This document shows positions 11,475 through 24,243 of a stretch of 64,000 bases of DNA, one piece after another. Below the pieces are notes generated by a model. It saw only the letters and a list, made by a program, of their open reading frames with translations. It was not told the origin of the DNA and searched no databases. Origin of the DNA: Apostichopus japonicus. Taxonomy: Eukaryota; Echinodermata; Holothuroidea; Aspidochirotida; Stichopodidae. Location: contig NC_092577.1 of NCBI RefSeq assembly GCF_037975245.1, positions 35,394,898 through 35,458,897 of the forward strand, read 5' to 3'. How positions within the stretch are numbered: the first letter of the stretch is position 1; the number at the start of each line of letters is the position of its first letter. The position numbers and the translations under genes were made by a program.

Positions 11475-12475
11475 TTGAACTTCTTTTTATGGAACATATC
11501 AAGATTCCGGAGGTTTATATTGATCAAGATACCCGCATTACCATCATGCGAGCCCAAGTTGTTCTGTCGAAATTGGACTATACAAACTCCCTCTGTCATG
11601 GATGCAAGAAGGCTGACATTCTTGCAATTGCAACGACTCCAAAACAAAGCCGATCGGATAATCTTTCAGGTCCCAAAAATTCATTCTGCATCCGAACTGT
11701 TGACTACTCTCCATTGCTCCCAATAGACAAGCGGATTGTTTCCAAGACACTTTTGTTCATCTACAAGTCCCTAAATGGGTCTTGCAGTTGCACCCACCTA
11801 CCTCCAATTCGATCTCCATATTCACACCATCTAGGAAGGGACTCTGATCATCGCAGGCGCGTAGCCAAGGGGGGGGGGGGGGGGGGGCGAAGTGGGCAAC
11901 CGCCCCCCCCCCCCCTTGAGCATATCTTCTTTTGTATACGTTTTGCTGATATCGCTAGTAATGTCAAGGCCTGGGAAGTGTCATTTCCTGCGATCTGGGA
12001 GGCATTTTCAGTCAATTTTTTTCTTGTACGCTTCGCGCCAATTGTGGTGGCGCTATACGCTTAGATAGTTTTCAATGCAGAATCTACGGCTCTGATAGTT
12101 TGCCTACAGATTCGCCCCCCCCCCCCCCCCTTTGACAAATTCCTGGCTTCGCGCCTGCCTGGATCATCGATGGATGCTGTTTGTCTTGATGTTCCCAGGA
12201 GTATCAGAAAGGTTGGTGCCGGATCATTCAGCATGCAAGGACAAAAACTCTGGAACAATGTCACTCTAACTATCCGGTCATCTCCCACTGTTACTACTTT
12301 CAAAAGTTATCTCAAAACTCATATTTTCTAAGGTCATTCTGATCTTTGTATTTACACTGTGTTTTCATTTTCTGCAATGGTTTTGACAATGCGTTTTCTG
12401 TTGTTGTTAAGCGCTATGATCTTATTTGGAATAGCGCTATATCAAGCATTGTATTTATTATTATTTATCATTATT
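11475..12475 (+). mobile_element. L2/CR1-like LINE 3' fragment, interrupted by a MITE
   Basis: Conserved post-RT residues of the L2/CR1 group are readable: VVLSKLDYTNSLCHG, LQRLQNKADRIIFQVPK, then past the MITE GAGSFSMQGQKLWNNVTL and TTFKSYLKTHIF before a stop. The 3' UTR ends with an AGCGCTAT..ATAGCGCT hairpin followed by ATATCAAGC and an ATT-rich microsatellite tail, the same tail plan as the LINE ending at 22026. There are several frame breaks; this is a dead 5'-truncated copy. Confidence 0.8.
11854..12161. mobile_element. hAT-type MITE in the LINE, 308 bp
   Basis: Terminal inverted repeats CAGGCGCGTAGCCA and GGCTTCGCGCCTG, the right end carrying an extra CCTG, are flanked by a perfect 8-bp target duplication GATCATCG at 11846-11853 and 12162-12169. 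The interior has G- and C-homopolymer runs near both ends and the family core TACGCTTCGCGCCAA..TGGTGGCGCTA. An 8-bp duplication with CAGG-type ends is the hallmark of hAT. It has no coding capacity. Confidence 0.9.
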
Positions 12476-12534
12476 CCGGGATCTCGTGAAAGTGAGTCGA
12501 TGCACTGTATCACTGCCTCTACCGCTTCCCAGAG

Positions 12535-12536
<2 letters not shown>

Positions 12537-12597
<61 letters not shown>

Positions 12598-12676
12598 TAA
12601 ATAAATATATATATATATATATACATATATATATTATATATATATATATTATATATATATATATATACATATATAT

Positions 12677-12721
<45 letters not shown>

Positions 12722-12730
12722 TATATATAA
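12537..12730. repeat. (TA)n microsatellite
   Basis: About 190 bp of TA dinucleotides with ATAAATA, ATACATA and ATATTATA interruptions, adjoining the A/T-rich LINE tail. Frames through it are artefacts. Confidence 0.96.
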
Positions 12731-14627
12731 ATTCATTTGCAGAGTCTACATGTACTACGGAAGAAATTACAATAGAGAGACACCTTGGTATCGAAAATCT
12801 GAAACTTTAGACCATTTGTATGAGATGATCATATTGTACCCTTGCTTTCAAAGTGCATCTTCTCTTCACCTGTAAAATATGCGGACAGTTATAGCCGTTA
12901 GTTCTAAAACATATGTTACCGTATTACTAAACAAAGTTTGGTTTATACCTAATTAACGGTTCCCCACCTTTAATAGTTTTAGGGGTTGAAGTTATGAGAA
13001 ACGAGTGTGCGCTGGTATTTCCTACTTACCGGTGTCCCCGCTATAATGATTCGCCAGTCCTATGTAGGCTATATAGGCCTAGTACGTAATTCACGCGCAA
13101 TTCGCCGTACCTGTGTTCCTGCCGGGGCCTGTCAAGTAAAATACGTTTGGATATTTTTGTAGTATCCTGTGTTATATTCTCAGAAACAGCTCGACGATTC
13201 CCCAGGACACTGTTAACTAACAGCTAAAGCCAATTATCGGACTAAGCGTAAACCTGTTACACCGTTTATGTCAATGTCTCGATGAAACATATACCAATAT
13301 TCCTAAACTCAAATAAATTTAGACTTTTAGTGAACACCGATTTCTGTGGTTACTGGTCAAGTTGCTGGTATGTTCTGTGGTATTGAGCCAGCGCTAATTT
13401 ACAATATTCTTTTCTTCATGTACTTTTGATGCTTTTTTAATATATATGTTGTTTTAATATAATATTACGACCCGCCTTGGCAACACATCTGCGCGTGTTA
13501 CACCGGAAGAAAAATTCTCGTATGGTCTTAAGCCATTGTGCATCCACCTCTGTTCACATGCACTTTGGAAGTTTGGAGAGGAGGAAAAAACTATTTCAAT
13601 ATCTGAGGTTGTAAATGAAGTACAGAATAATTTCACATAGAAAAATATAATTAGTATAGTAATAGCAACAATAACAATAATAAAAACAATTATATTAATA
13701 GTAACAATACTAACTGAATAATATTAATAATAATACTAATATCTTCAAAGAATTTTCAAATTTCAATGGGATTTCCAACACATAACGTTAAGTCCACATT
13801 ACCACAAACAAATGTTATCATTGACCAGCAAGTGCAGACAGTCAAACATACCACCACCAAAGTCATCAAGAAGGCCAAGTCCGACACGCGTGCACCTCGC
13901 TATGCTATGCCTTTGTATGCACAACCTCCATTGGTAACCATGCACTTACCGTGTTCGGGAGAACTGTTGTGTCCAACAGGAATATAAGATCAAGCCTACC
14001 GGTACAAATCACAAACACCCAACCGAACCGAGACAAACAGGATGAATGCACAACAGAGTCAGCAAAATGCAAATTTGGTCATGCACGCAAGAGAGCTCCC
14101 ACCAGGTCAAACCAGAGAGTTGTTATGAAAACAACTCTCTGGTCAAACCTTTCGAGCGAAAGACCCTCACCTCTGCAGGCTAATGGAAGCCAGCCTACAT
14201 TCTAACAGGGAGTTGTTACGGAATGGATTTCTGTCATCAGATATTTTATCACCATGTCCTTAAAACCACCTCAGCAGGGAGTTGTTATGGAAAGTGACCC
14301 TCAGCAGTACTTCTCTCTTACAAACTGGACCAGAATGCGAAACGCATTGAGGTTTCGATGACTTTTGTTACACTACATTTCTGAGATATTGTAAACGGTA
14401 TTATGCACTTTCGAAGTTCGTGTTATTGAACCGTTTGCCACTTGCAGGCTCCGGTCTCTTGGCAGCCCGCCTTCCGAGTGATTACTCAAAAAAAAAGAAA
14501 AAAAAAAAATCCGGAAAACTTTAAAGAAGTGTCTTGTCGTTATTTGAATAATTCCGATCCTCATACTTAGCCGGTAACATGACAAATGGTAGGACGCTAT
14601 ATGTTATGATCATATTATGATTGTTTA
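12731..14627. other. Between (TA)n and HNMT-like gene 2
   Basis: No gene recognised. An AAT/ACAATA-rich tract spans 13645-13745. At 14108-14300 the phrase GAGTTGTTATGGAA recurs three times, 70-95 bp apart, and one copy sits in a local inverted repeat (GAGTTGTTATGAAAACAACTC). A poly-A-rich tract is at 14488-14510. The minus-strand 3' end of HNMT-like gene 2 should lie here. Confidence 0.5.
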
Positions 14628-16747
14628 CTACTTAGTCACAATGATTGCCTGCCAATCGTTGTTAAACAATAATTGGTCGCCATTTTGAACTGTGCAATCT
14701 TCTCCTCGCATGTACGACAACACTTCATCGACGAAACTTTGTGACGAACATTCGCGCAAGTTTACCACATGATTCAAGAAATCCGTCAATAACACCCCGT
14801 CCTGGTTACCGTCTTCATAGCAACACGTGATATCCACCCGAGATTCTTGCGTGATGGCTTTATAACCGATTTGGTGAGTATCCAAGATTCTGCGAATGTC
14901 ACCAGAATTGATTTGTCTGTAAAGATCGTCAGCAAACATGGGGAAACGTTTCCAAAGACGCCAAAAGCCACTGTCATCTGTCGAAAAGACAGACAAATGG
15001 ACAAGTCAATTGGTGTAACACATGATGAAGACGATGGAGTCTGCTATTATAAGGGGCGGGGCAAGGGGGGGGGTGGAGTTTATCCTCTTCTTTCCATAAA
15101 ATCAGTTGGTGCCCAAAGATATACCAACAACCTGACGAGACTTGTCATTAAAAGGCTCGTTTTATAAATACAATATCTATGAGATAGAAAATGATATGGA
15201 GAAACTCCCCGCCCGTCTTCCCGAATGTCGGATACAGGACAGCCCATACATAAACCCTATAAACAGTCTCGAATATCTCGATTAAGTCACAAATGAGCTA
15301 ACGTTTGGTCTGGTAGTCATTCATGGCCGGTAACTAAATACTAATAAATCCATCGAACAGTTTCCATAGTGTATTTTTACAATTACTTATATAGCGAAAA
15401 AGGTTATTATTCGATATTTATAATAAACATGAAATATCTGGGAAGAAATATATATAAAGAATATTATGGTAATATCTTATTATTTTTGTTTTAAAATGGT
15501 GTTGGGGTAGGGGAAGACATCTTATTGATAAGTTGGAAACAGTACAGTGTCTCTCCTTCTTCAATAGTATTAATAAAGCGGGCCAGGTTTCGAATTAATG
15601 AGTGATTATGTTTACATTTTTAAGAACACAATATTGCTCTGTTACTAAATTGCCTTCTTTATACCATATAGACAGTATGGTCATGTAAGGAGTTCCCGAG
15701 CTCCTTAATATTTTCTTGTTCCTTTTCGCGAGTAATATTTATGTATGACACAGACATGTTAAGCAACGATACACAACAATCATACTCATTAATCATAGTC
15801 ATTAATCATACTCATTAATAATAGTCATTAATCACACTCATTAATCATACTCATTGATCATACTTTATACCTGATACTGCGATCATCAACAGAACCCCTC
15901 CTTCTTCCAGGCAATTGATTAAATCCAAGATGGTGGACTCCAGATCTTCGACGTAATACAAGGAATGAATAGCGCTGATGAAATGAAACTTTTTTGATTT
16001 GGTTGACCTGCTTACATTCCTTATAATATTCATCCCAAGTCTGCTGCCGCCAATTAAAATCGACATCGCTACCGAAGCCATTACTCTCCAGCAACTTCTT
16101 ATATTCCTCGATGTGGTCTGCAGCTGGCTCTAAGACTGTATTAGCTATCGAAGGGAATTTCTTCAACAGTTGAGTTATCATATTACAGTCCATTCCACCT
16201 GGAAAAAATGTAATTGTTCGGGTTTAAAAGTAACCATTCTATGCCATGTTGGATCGATATACTTATCTAACGTGACAGTCATGTACAGGACTGCAAAGGC
16301 GAGAGGGGGGGGGAGGAGGGGGTGTCCGGGGGTGATACTAACTACCTTAGTTAGGGGCATGACGGGTAATACGTCCATAAAATGAAAATAATTCTTGATT
16401 TCTGATTGGTTATTGATTACACAATGTGAAGAAATTTATCCGATAAGTGAGTGATACAGTCACGTGATTAACTTTGAGTTAAGTTGAAATTAATTGCATA
16501 TTAATATATAATTAATGTAATATTAACATAACTAACCTGTCCCGCTTCCAATTCCAAGTATTTTCAGTTTTTCTTCTGCGTCACTGACAGGCGAGAGTTT
16601 ATCCACGATCACCGAAGGAAAAACTGTATCGGTCCAGGTGGCTAACACCTGGTACTTGGCGGACAGTCGGGCGTAAACGCTGAACGTCTTGGCGTAATGA
16701 CTCGGATCATGGGTCAGGCTTTTCGTGGTAAGTTTAGAGGACGCCAT
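14628..16747 (-). CDS. HNMT: Histamine N-methyltransferase-like, gene 2 (3 exons, one-base frameshift)
   Basis: Exons 16747-16537, 16198-15871 and 14977-14628 have the same borders and phase 1 introns as gene 1. The predicted protein would be about 295 residues if the frame were continuous. The AdoMet loop reads ILGIGSGTGG and exon 2 has VLEPAADHIEEYKK. Exon 2 is 328 nt against 327 nt in gene 1, and the extra base lies in a run of six T at 15990-15995 (plus strand), after which translation leaves the frame that resumes as FHFISAIHSLYYVED. It may be a homopolymer error, a polymorphism or a young pseudogene; all splice sites and the rest of the frame are intact, which favours error or very recent loss. 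Compared with human HNMT from memory, Glu28 is Lys (SAKYQ), Gln143 is His, while Trp183 and Asn283 (LLFNN) are kept, the opposite pattern from gene 1. Confidence 0.85.
15774..15862. repeat. 13/26-bp tandem repeat
   Basis: AATCATACTCATT and AATCATAGTCATT alternate about seven times immediately beside the exon 2 donor of HNMT-like gene 2, so the repeat lies at the very start of intron 2 as transcribed. Confidence 0.88.
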
Positions 16748-18456
16748 GTTTAGTTTGTGACTTTCCTATCAATCCTGGACGAAACGAAAACAACATATGA
16801 AGAATAATTAAATACTGAATCGCATATGTATACTTACCTGAACTTTGAAAAAATGATTCCCAACTGTGCCATACAGTACTATATTTGCTTAATCACATTG
16901 TATGTTTAGACAGACGTTTAGAAAATCGCAATAGGCTTGGTTTTAGAAGGGGAAGGGGACGGGGAGGGAAGGACCTTTGTAGGATGGGAGTAATAGGAGT
17001 TTGTGGCACGGACGTTTAAGAGGATTAATTTTGTCGGGAAATTTTTGGGTTCTCCCCTTCCTGTGCTCAAATCAATGTCATAACATCGACTGACCCTCGA
17101 AGTGTGTTCACTCCCTCTCTTCTCCACATGCATTCAGTTACCTTTCGTGGTCATTAATGAAGAACATGACGGTGTTACGAATTTGTTTAATCTAGCAGTG
17201 GAATGTCAGGAGTGGACAAGGAGGGGTGTGGTCACTGACGTAGACTCGCATGAAGGGGAGTCTGGGGTCCTCCTTCAGAAAGTAAGTAACATTTAGAGTT
17301 GTGTAACGGTGCGTTTTAAGGCATATTTGGAATCGCGTCGGAATATTATTATTATTATTATTATTATTAAGCACAAGTAGAGTTACTTCACGTTGCCATA
17401 TTTGAACACTTGTCTGGTACCAATGTTGGCTGAAACTTGTGGTTTAACTCAGGAGCTGAGTGAATTAGACAGCTAGAATAAAAAGTTTGACCAATTTAAT
17501 TATCAAAATATGAATAAATTACTGCTCAAAAATATTATCAAACCATCTTTAGAAACCGTTTAATTAGGCAAATGTTTACCCCAAAGATTGGTCGGTTACG
17601 TATACTTATCCTGCATGGGGTGTTAGATGAACTAGTCTCCCATACAACCATTTACCTATAGTTGCCAAAAACGAGAACTTACCGTTACCTGATACTCCTG
17701 GTAAAACAACATCAGTAAATAAAGCGACTGCATAAATAACAAGAAATATCTATGTTCCTAAAACTTTCTATGTGTTGACGACGATATAGTCAAATCACTT
17801 TCATGAGTATTATGAACGTCATCAGAAGACGCAGACGACAATGTTCTATGTTTAATATCCAATCGTATGTATAGTATATTGCCATATAGTCAAACAGGCG
17901 TTGGGCTACTCTAGTATTGACATTATGTGCAATTGATTTTCGTATTCCATCCACCTCCCGCCGTCAAGGAGATTCAATGGTCCGAACTCATCCAAAGGTA
18001 AAAATCAATGACGCATGCGCGAAGCCTAACAGCGCAGACTATAGGACTGCAGTGAAATGCGAGGATAAAATTGTATCGAAAAGTTGTGTACCAATCAATG
18101 AACTTCTAGCAGCTTAATCGATCAAGTTGAACTTAAATTGATGACGTCAGTGCAGCGCATGTCGTGTATGCTAAAACGAAAACAGGGCCATGATTGACAA
18201 ATGAATCCCTGAAATAAAGAACGCAAAATACAGCACGGTATAAATCTATAGCTGACTTAGGCCCCTGAGGAAATATATCAACAAATGCCTACACACGCGC
18301 CCCACCCCCATCCCCAACAACACACATCACAGACTAAACAAATATACCATTAAGTGTGTCAGGAACCATCATCGAGTCCAGGTAGTCCCGGGTCCGAATC
18401 CAAAACCATCTAGTCCAAATTGGAGTCCGAGTCCAGTAATTAGTGGGCTCGAGCCC
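16748..18456. other. Intergenic, upstream of HNMT-like gene 2
   Basis: No gene recognised. It holds a (TTA)n run at 17345-17370 and an otherwise unremarkable sequence. It should contain the promoter of HNMT-like gene 2, which I cannot delimit. Confidence 0.5.
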
Positions 18457-18522
18457 AAAACCTCCTCTCAGAGTTAAAGCTGAACTCGATCGAGTTCAGC
18501 TTTAACTCTGAGAGGAGGTTTT
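18457..18522. repeat. Perfect 66-bp palindrome
   Basis: Two 33-bp arms meet with no spacer at 18489/18490 (centre GAACTCGATCGAGTTC). Arms read AAAACCTCCTCTCAGAG outward to inward on both sides with no mismatch. Weak symmetry extends further out (TTAGTGGG against its partner near 18525-18540). Confidence 0.95.
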
Positions 18523-19738
18523 AACCCCACAACTAATTTAGAAAGCCTTATGGAGGCTAATGGATGTGACCTGGTCATTCCGTCCCCTATTTCCTCACAT
18601 CCACCCTGGATTTAAAAACCTATATAGCAATGGTAGGGGAAGAGGAGGGACATGATAGGATGAGAAGGAAGGGGAAGAGAGGGGAAGGTAGGGTAGGGGT
18701 AGGGGCCGTACTGTTGAACTTTAACATCACGTAGCTACAATCAATGTGTGCTGTGAAGATTTGTCTTAGATGAACAGTGAATTAACATCGTTAGATTTAA
18801 AAGAATTAATAAGTATTCTTGGACTGATCGAGGAACTCCCAACTGCACAAACCTGGTTCTAAAAGGGACATTTCAGATATTTTTTGTACTATCTTTTATA
18901 GATGAAACTCTAGATATAAAACCAGCATAGCTATTGTCTAGAAGGATCGGGTATACCTGTACACAATTTTTTTTCTTCATAACAGTGAAATGTTAACAGT
19001 ATAAAAATATTGTAGTTTTGTCACCAAATGTCTGCACTTGCATGCACAGAACAGCTGACTAATGATAATATACCAAGTTGAAGTATGTATACGGCAGCAA
19101 CTTCCTGAAGCAGCCCTGGACGGTTTGGGCAGTAACATAGTCGCATAACCCACCTAAATATGGTACGCCAATACCCATATTCTAAAACATTATTGGATAA
19201 AGACGTAAATAAGTGAATGATGGAGGAATGTTTGACATCAAAATGTCATCAATAAGAAGGAATCTTTAACTTACCAATAGGATAAACTGTAAACGACTTT
19301 TTAAGCTTATTTTGGTCTGGTAAATCTGAAAACCACCTCCCGATGTAGATGTAAGCTACAGCTGTTTAACACATGCAATGTCCCAATGTTCTTGGGTGAG
19401 GCTTACTACATATGCGGGCTTTCACGAACAGTCTATGTGACGTGGCAACACTGAGCTTACCACCTATAATTTCATTATATAATGCATGTTGAGTTGTAAT
19501 TCAATCATGATACAGGCTACAACCACTATTCCAGGTACTCAATAAGTATGTTTAGACATAGGCCTACTGTGTTTACATACTGCTTGAAATATTAGTACAC
19601 ATTGCAATTGTGTGGGTCTTTTAAGATCATGTCAGAAAAGGTCATCATCACGTGACTGTGAACATTGCCAATCTCGTAGAGAGTTACTGATGCCATATTC
19701 GTAGACCATGAATATTGAAAGGCGCACGTAAAGTAATA
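18523..19738. other. Intergenic
   Basis: No gene recognised. A purine/G-rich tract (GGGGAAG and GGTAGGGTAGGGG words) lies at 18630-18710. The remainder looks unique. Confidence 0.5.
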
Positions 19739-20345
19739 CAGGGGCGTATCCAGGATTTTCTAACCCGCGGGGGGGGGGGGGCGAATTACTATCTAAGCGG
19801 AGCGCCACCATCGGTTAGCGCGGGGCGTACAAGAAAATTTCTGGTTTTGATACCCCCAGATCACCGGAAATGGCACTTTTGCCTGAGAACCAAGTATTTC
19901 CCAACAGTTTTTTCCCCATCCATAACCTTTTTGAAGATTGTCACCAGTCACACATCATGTTCGACCCCATTGCATGTCCTGTGGATCATTGCTCTTGTAG
20001 GTGATTCTACGTCACGGCCCACAATATCCGAAAGCCTCACTTTTCAAGGTTTTAAGCCCATTATTTGTTCAGAATTTGCAAATTCACATTTCTCGTTAAT
20101 ACAATCACTTCAAAACATGCCCACAATGTTGCACAAAATTCAATCTATGGACAACCAATATAGAAAAACCTTCCTAAACCCCTAACAGACAGGTCAAAAT
20201 TGCACGAGAAGAGGGAAGTTTGATGAAGAATGTTGGTCAGGAAATTTTCGAAAATTCAGACACATTTATTAGTGTAGAAATATTAAAACCTTTTGTAACG
20301 GCTGTTATAAAACTTTGTTAAAGGAAATGAAAAATACCAGATATT
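19739..20345 (+). mobile_element. hAT-type MITE left part, split by a LINE
   Basis: Begins CAGGGGCGTATCCAGGATTT, then a G12 run and the family core (CTAAGCGGAGCGCCACCATC, GGGGCGTACAAGAAAATTT, CCGGAAATGGCAC) shared with elements at 11854, 27382, 37590 and 47618. A right terminus and 8-bp duplication could not be found; the sequence runs without a boundary to the LINE insertion at 20346. Confidence 0.65.
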
Positions 20346-22026
20346 TCATAAAAAAGCAATCATTCGACCATTAATCAAAAAGCATGGCGTGGGCTTACAT
20401 TTGTCAAACTACAGACCAGTAAGTAATCTCCCTTTTCTTTCCAAAGTAGTCGAAAAAGTGGTACTTGGACAGTTGAATTCGCACTTTCAGTCATCGGCTC
20501 CTCTTCCATCATATCAATCTGCATACCGAGCTAATTTCAGCTGTGAGACTGCTCTCGTAAGCTTATTGGACGACTTGTTATGGGCCATGGAGAAACAGCA
20601 AGTGACACAAATGTGCTTGATGGACCTTTCGGCTGCGTTTGATACTGTAGACCACAAAGTGTTATTGGAGGTGCTAGGAAATGATTATGGGCTTGGTAAA
20701 ATTTCTTTAGAATGGTTTGCAAATTATCTCTCTGACAGACAATGTTGTGTAAATATCAATGCGTCATTATCATCTTCCAAAAGACTGGATTTCAGTGTCC
20801 CACAAGGAAGTCTGTTAGGACCTGTTTTGTACTCGGCATATGCAAGCACATTGCGATACGTCATTCCGGATTCATTCCAATTACATGGGTATGCGGATGA
20901 TCATGCAATTAAACAATCGCATAAACCAACCTTCGATGAGGCAAACACAGTCAGAAATGAAATTTCAACAACTATGAGGGATGTGAAAGTTTGGATGGAC
21001 CAGAATAGACTAAAACTGAACGAAACTAAAACTGAATATATACAAGTTGGATCGAAGAAATTATTATCTAAGTGTGCTTTAGACAGTATTTGTATCAATA
21101 ACACTACCGTAAATAGTTCAAATTGTGTAAAATATTTAGGCGCATATCTGGACTCTCATTTAACGTTGAAGACTCACATTGCTGCCAAGTGTAGAGCTGC
21201 CATGGCAGGACTTCGACTTGTAAGAAACATTAGACATTTACTAACCAAGGATGCATGCCATACTATTGTTTTAGGACTAGTGATAAGTCACTTAGATTAT
21301 GCTAACTCCCTCTATGCTAATCTACCAAATGTTGTTATTATGATGCTTCAGAGAATTCAAAACATGGCTGCCAAACTTGTTCTGAAAAGAGGAAAGGAGG
21401 ATAGTGCTTCTGAAGCTTTAAAGGAGTTGCATTGGCTTCCCATCAGACAAAGAATTCTGCACAAAATATTAACGCTGGTCTTTAAATGCGTTGTTGATAA
21501 ATCTGCTCCTCAATATCTTATATCTAGATTCACTTTAGCACCACAATCTAGTAGGTCTCTACGTTCAAATAATATTCTTTATAAACTGATCATTCCACGA
21601 ACACAGAGGGCCACTTTTGCTTCAAGAGCAATAAGTGTATTTGGCGCCGAGCAATGGAATAAATTACCTAACCATGTCAAACATTCTGAGAATCTTGCAA
21701 TTTTTAAAAGAAAACTCAAAACATATTTATTTCCTGGCTAATCACTTTTATATTCAATTTTTCAATTTTTGTATTCTTTATATTTCATATTTTTGAATTT
21801 CTCTTTTACATTTTATATAACATTTTGCATTTTCTATTTTTCTCTTTGAATTTCAAGCAATTGTATATTTTTGTACATTCATCTAGTATATTTTTCTACG
21901 CCATTTGAGATCTTATTTTCTTATGAATGGTTTTTCTATCTTTGTATTTTGATGTTAAGCGCAACCGAAAACTTTGTTGGGGTTGCGCTATATGAAATTC
22001 AATAAATAATAATAATAATAATTTCC
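20346..22026 (+). mobile_element. L2/CR1-like LINE, 5'-truncated, with ~460-codon open RT frame
   Basis: An open frame from about 20347 to the stop at 21741 covers the reverse transcriptase core: SNYRPVSNLPFLSKVVEKVV, LMDLSAAFDTVDHK (catalytic Asp), VPQGSLLGPVLY, GYADDHA (catalytic Asp pair), and the downstream LHWLPIRQRILHKI and LKTYLFPG tail. The 3' UTR has a GCGCAACC..GGTTGCGC hairpin and an (AAT)n tail. A near-match duplication, ATACCAGATATTTC before and ATATCAGATATTTC after, is a likely target site duplication. The endonuclease half is missing, so it cannot move by itself, but the open frame indicates a fairly young copy. It landed in hAT-derived sequence. Confidence 0.9.
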
Positions 22027-22040
22027 GATATCAGATATTT

Positions 22041-24239
22041 CGAAACCGAACACTACACACATAGGCGTAGGAGGCGGGGCTGCAGCCCCCCCCCCCCAAC
22101 CAAATTTTTCCCCCTGAAAATTCGTGCAATATGCTGAGAATTTTTCCGGCACCTACTGAAAGAAAAATAAATAGCAATGTAGCTTAAGGAAATGAATTGT
22201 TTAAACATTATCTCCTTGGTAATTAAAATAAAGTTGTAAGCTTGGCCGACTAATTCGCAATTACTACTGTGAAAGAGAGTTTTGATATAATTGGACCTGT
22301 ATGCTTTTTCTCCATCTACATGAGACATTTCGTTGTTTACATTAGCATCCGGTGGTATACTGCTAAAGGTTCTCCTTTGATAATTTTGGTTTTCGAAAAG
22401 GGCTTAGATGCAAATTGGTGCTATCATTCCACTTTTTAAACTACATTAGTGTACTAAAATTTTACTCTTTTTGGTACAAAAACTTTACAAATTTTGAGAA
22501 CTTAAGAAAAAATAATGTGCGCACCTGCGGGGTTGAAAACCATCCGGTTATCACATATTGAAAAAAAATATATGTAAATAACAAATATATGGCCTCTCAG
22601 AGAGACACTGCAACCGCGCGCATAGCTCACATATTTTGAGGTGACTTAACAATACATTCTCTTTAGTAGTTAACCCCCCCCCATCATCGGCCCCATGCCC
22701 CAGGTTAGTGAACATTAAAAAAAATTGTTGGCTCCCTTTGATTTTTCACCGGCGCCAATCACGTCCCCACAAATTTATGTGGTGCCCGGCTGGATATGCC
22801 ACTATACAAATGTTGGCTTATGTCCGTCTCTTGAGGAGGGATCAAAGACGACTGCTCTAAGGGGAGGGGCTTGGAAAAGTTGTATTTGGTTACGGGATGC
22901 TTATTGATGGAAATGGTGCTATCCTGTGAATCGTTTTAGCTACATTGGAAGAAAGTTCGAATTTTTTGAGGGAGAGTACTGCTCAGCCACGAAGCTCCCC
23001 CGTGGATACGGCTCTGATGTAGAACGCATATATCCAGGGGCATATATCCAAGTGAGGGTCAAACAGAGTAAAGATGGGGACGGGATGTGCGGGGAGGGGA
23101 CAGGTTAGAACAGGAAAGAATGGAGTCCACTGACTCTCACATCTATTATTTTTTATTACACCAAACCAAAAACAGCAAAATAAAATTGTTATAGCACAAC
23201 TTTAATATTTATTACTCTGTTTACATATATAAATAAATTTCAAAAGCAGCACCCATGTGGAAAAACTTGATCAAAACACTATAAACAAACCAAGAAACAC
23301 AATAAACAGACCAAATCATGTAAAAAGGACACCTAATGAGTATCATAACATAAATATTGACACAATATATAAGATATGTATTAAAAAATTGAAAATGGAA
23401 AAATATGTTTTTGTTACAATGCATTTCATTAGCATTCATAAGTTGCTAAGCAACCAAAGTAAATGAGCCTGAAATGTTGACCTGGTGTCACTGACAAAGG
23501 TTCACAGTTCTTAGGCCATCATGAAACAGTTATAGGCTACCCATAAAAAACAATCATTCGAATGAATTGTTCTGCAAATTTAAATTCGATTGGCTGCCTT
23601 CTCATCTCCACCAATTTTAATTTGAGAAGGGGAGGGGGAGGTTGGGTGGGGGGGGTTGGGTGGCTGACAAAAAGTCAGAGGGAAACAGAAGACCTAGCTC
23701 ACATATATCATAAATAATTCAACTTATCTTGCATTTTCGTTTGCTCAAGGGTGAGAAAAAAACCCAAAATGTTGACAAAATCTGGCATTTTATGAATTAT
23801 AAGACATCCCTCCCCTTCTCAGAAAACCCACGAATTCTACTACAACCTCTATTGCAAATCTTTCCTAGAGAAACACTGGCATCACTTTCTGTTACTGAAC
23901 AGGTTTACACTGATGGCTCAGTATTCAAATTGGGAAGGGGGGGAGGGGGTTGGAGGCGGGAGGGTATATTCCGGTATACATATGCACGATGGCAAACTGA
24001 ATTTCATTTAAAATTTGATAGTTTGGTATTTTGTTGCTTAAACAACCTCTTTCGATAATTTCTGTACTGTTTCTTCTCCTCCACCAGCTCCTTCGACTAA
24101 CGGATGTAACCATAGAAACACATAGTATGAAGTCATGTTGACAAGCAGGCTATTGAGAAAAATTAAAAAAAAAAAATTGAGGTGCAATTGCAGTATTTCG
24201 TTTCAAACTGCAGAGAATCAGTAAAGTTACAAATGGTGT
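22041..24239. other. Gene-poor repeat-rich stretch
   Basis: Holds another end of the GC-rich hAT-like family near 22055-22100 (TAGGCGTAGGAGG followed by a C run) and a possible opposite end near 22770-22800 (GGCTGGATATGCC), but no clean element limits. G-rich tracts lie at 23625-23660 and 23930-23965. No gene was recognised. Confidence 0.45.
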
Positions 24240-24243
24240 TTAA

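Noticed and set aside
17685-17735. Exon 2 remnant of a third HNMT-like gene
   Set aside because: On the minus strand VVLPGVSG followed by GTAACG recalls the end of exon 2, but similarity covers only about 15 bases and no other exon piece is near.
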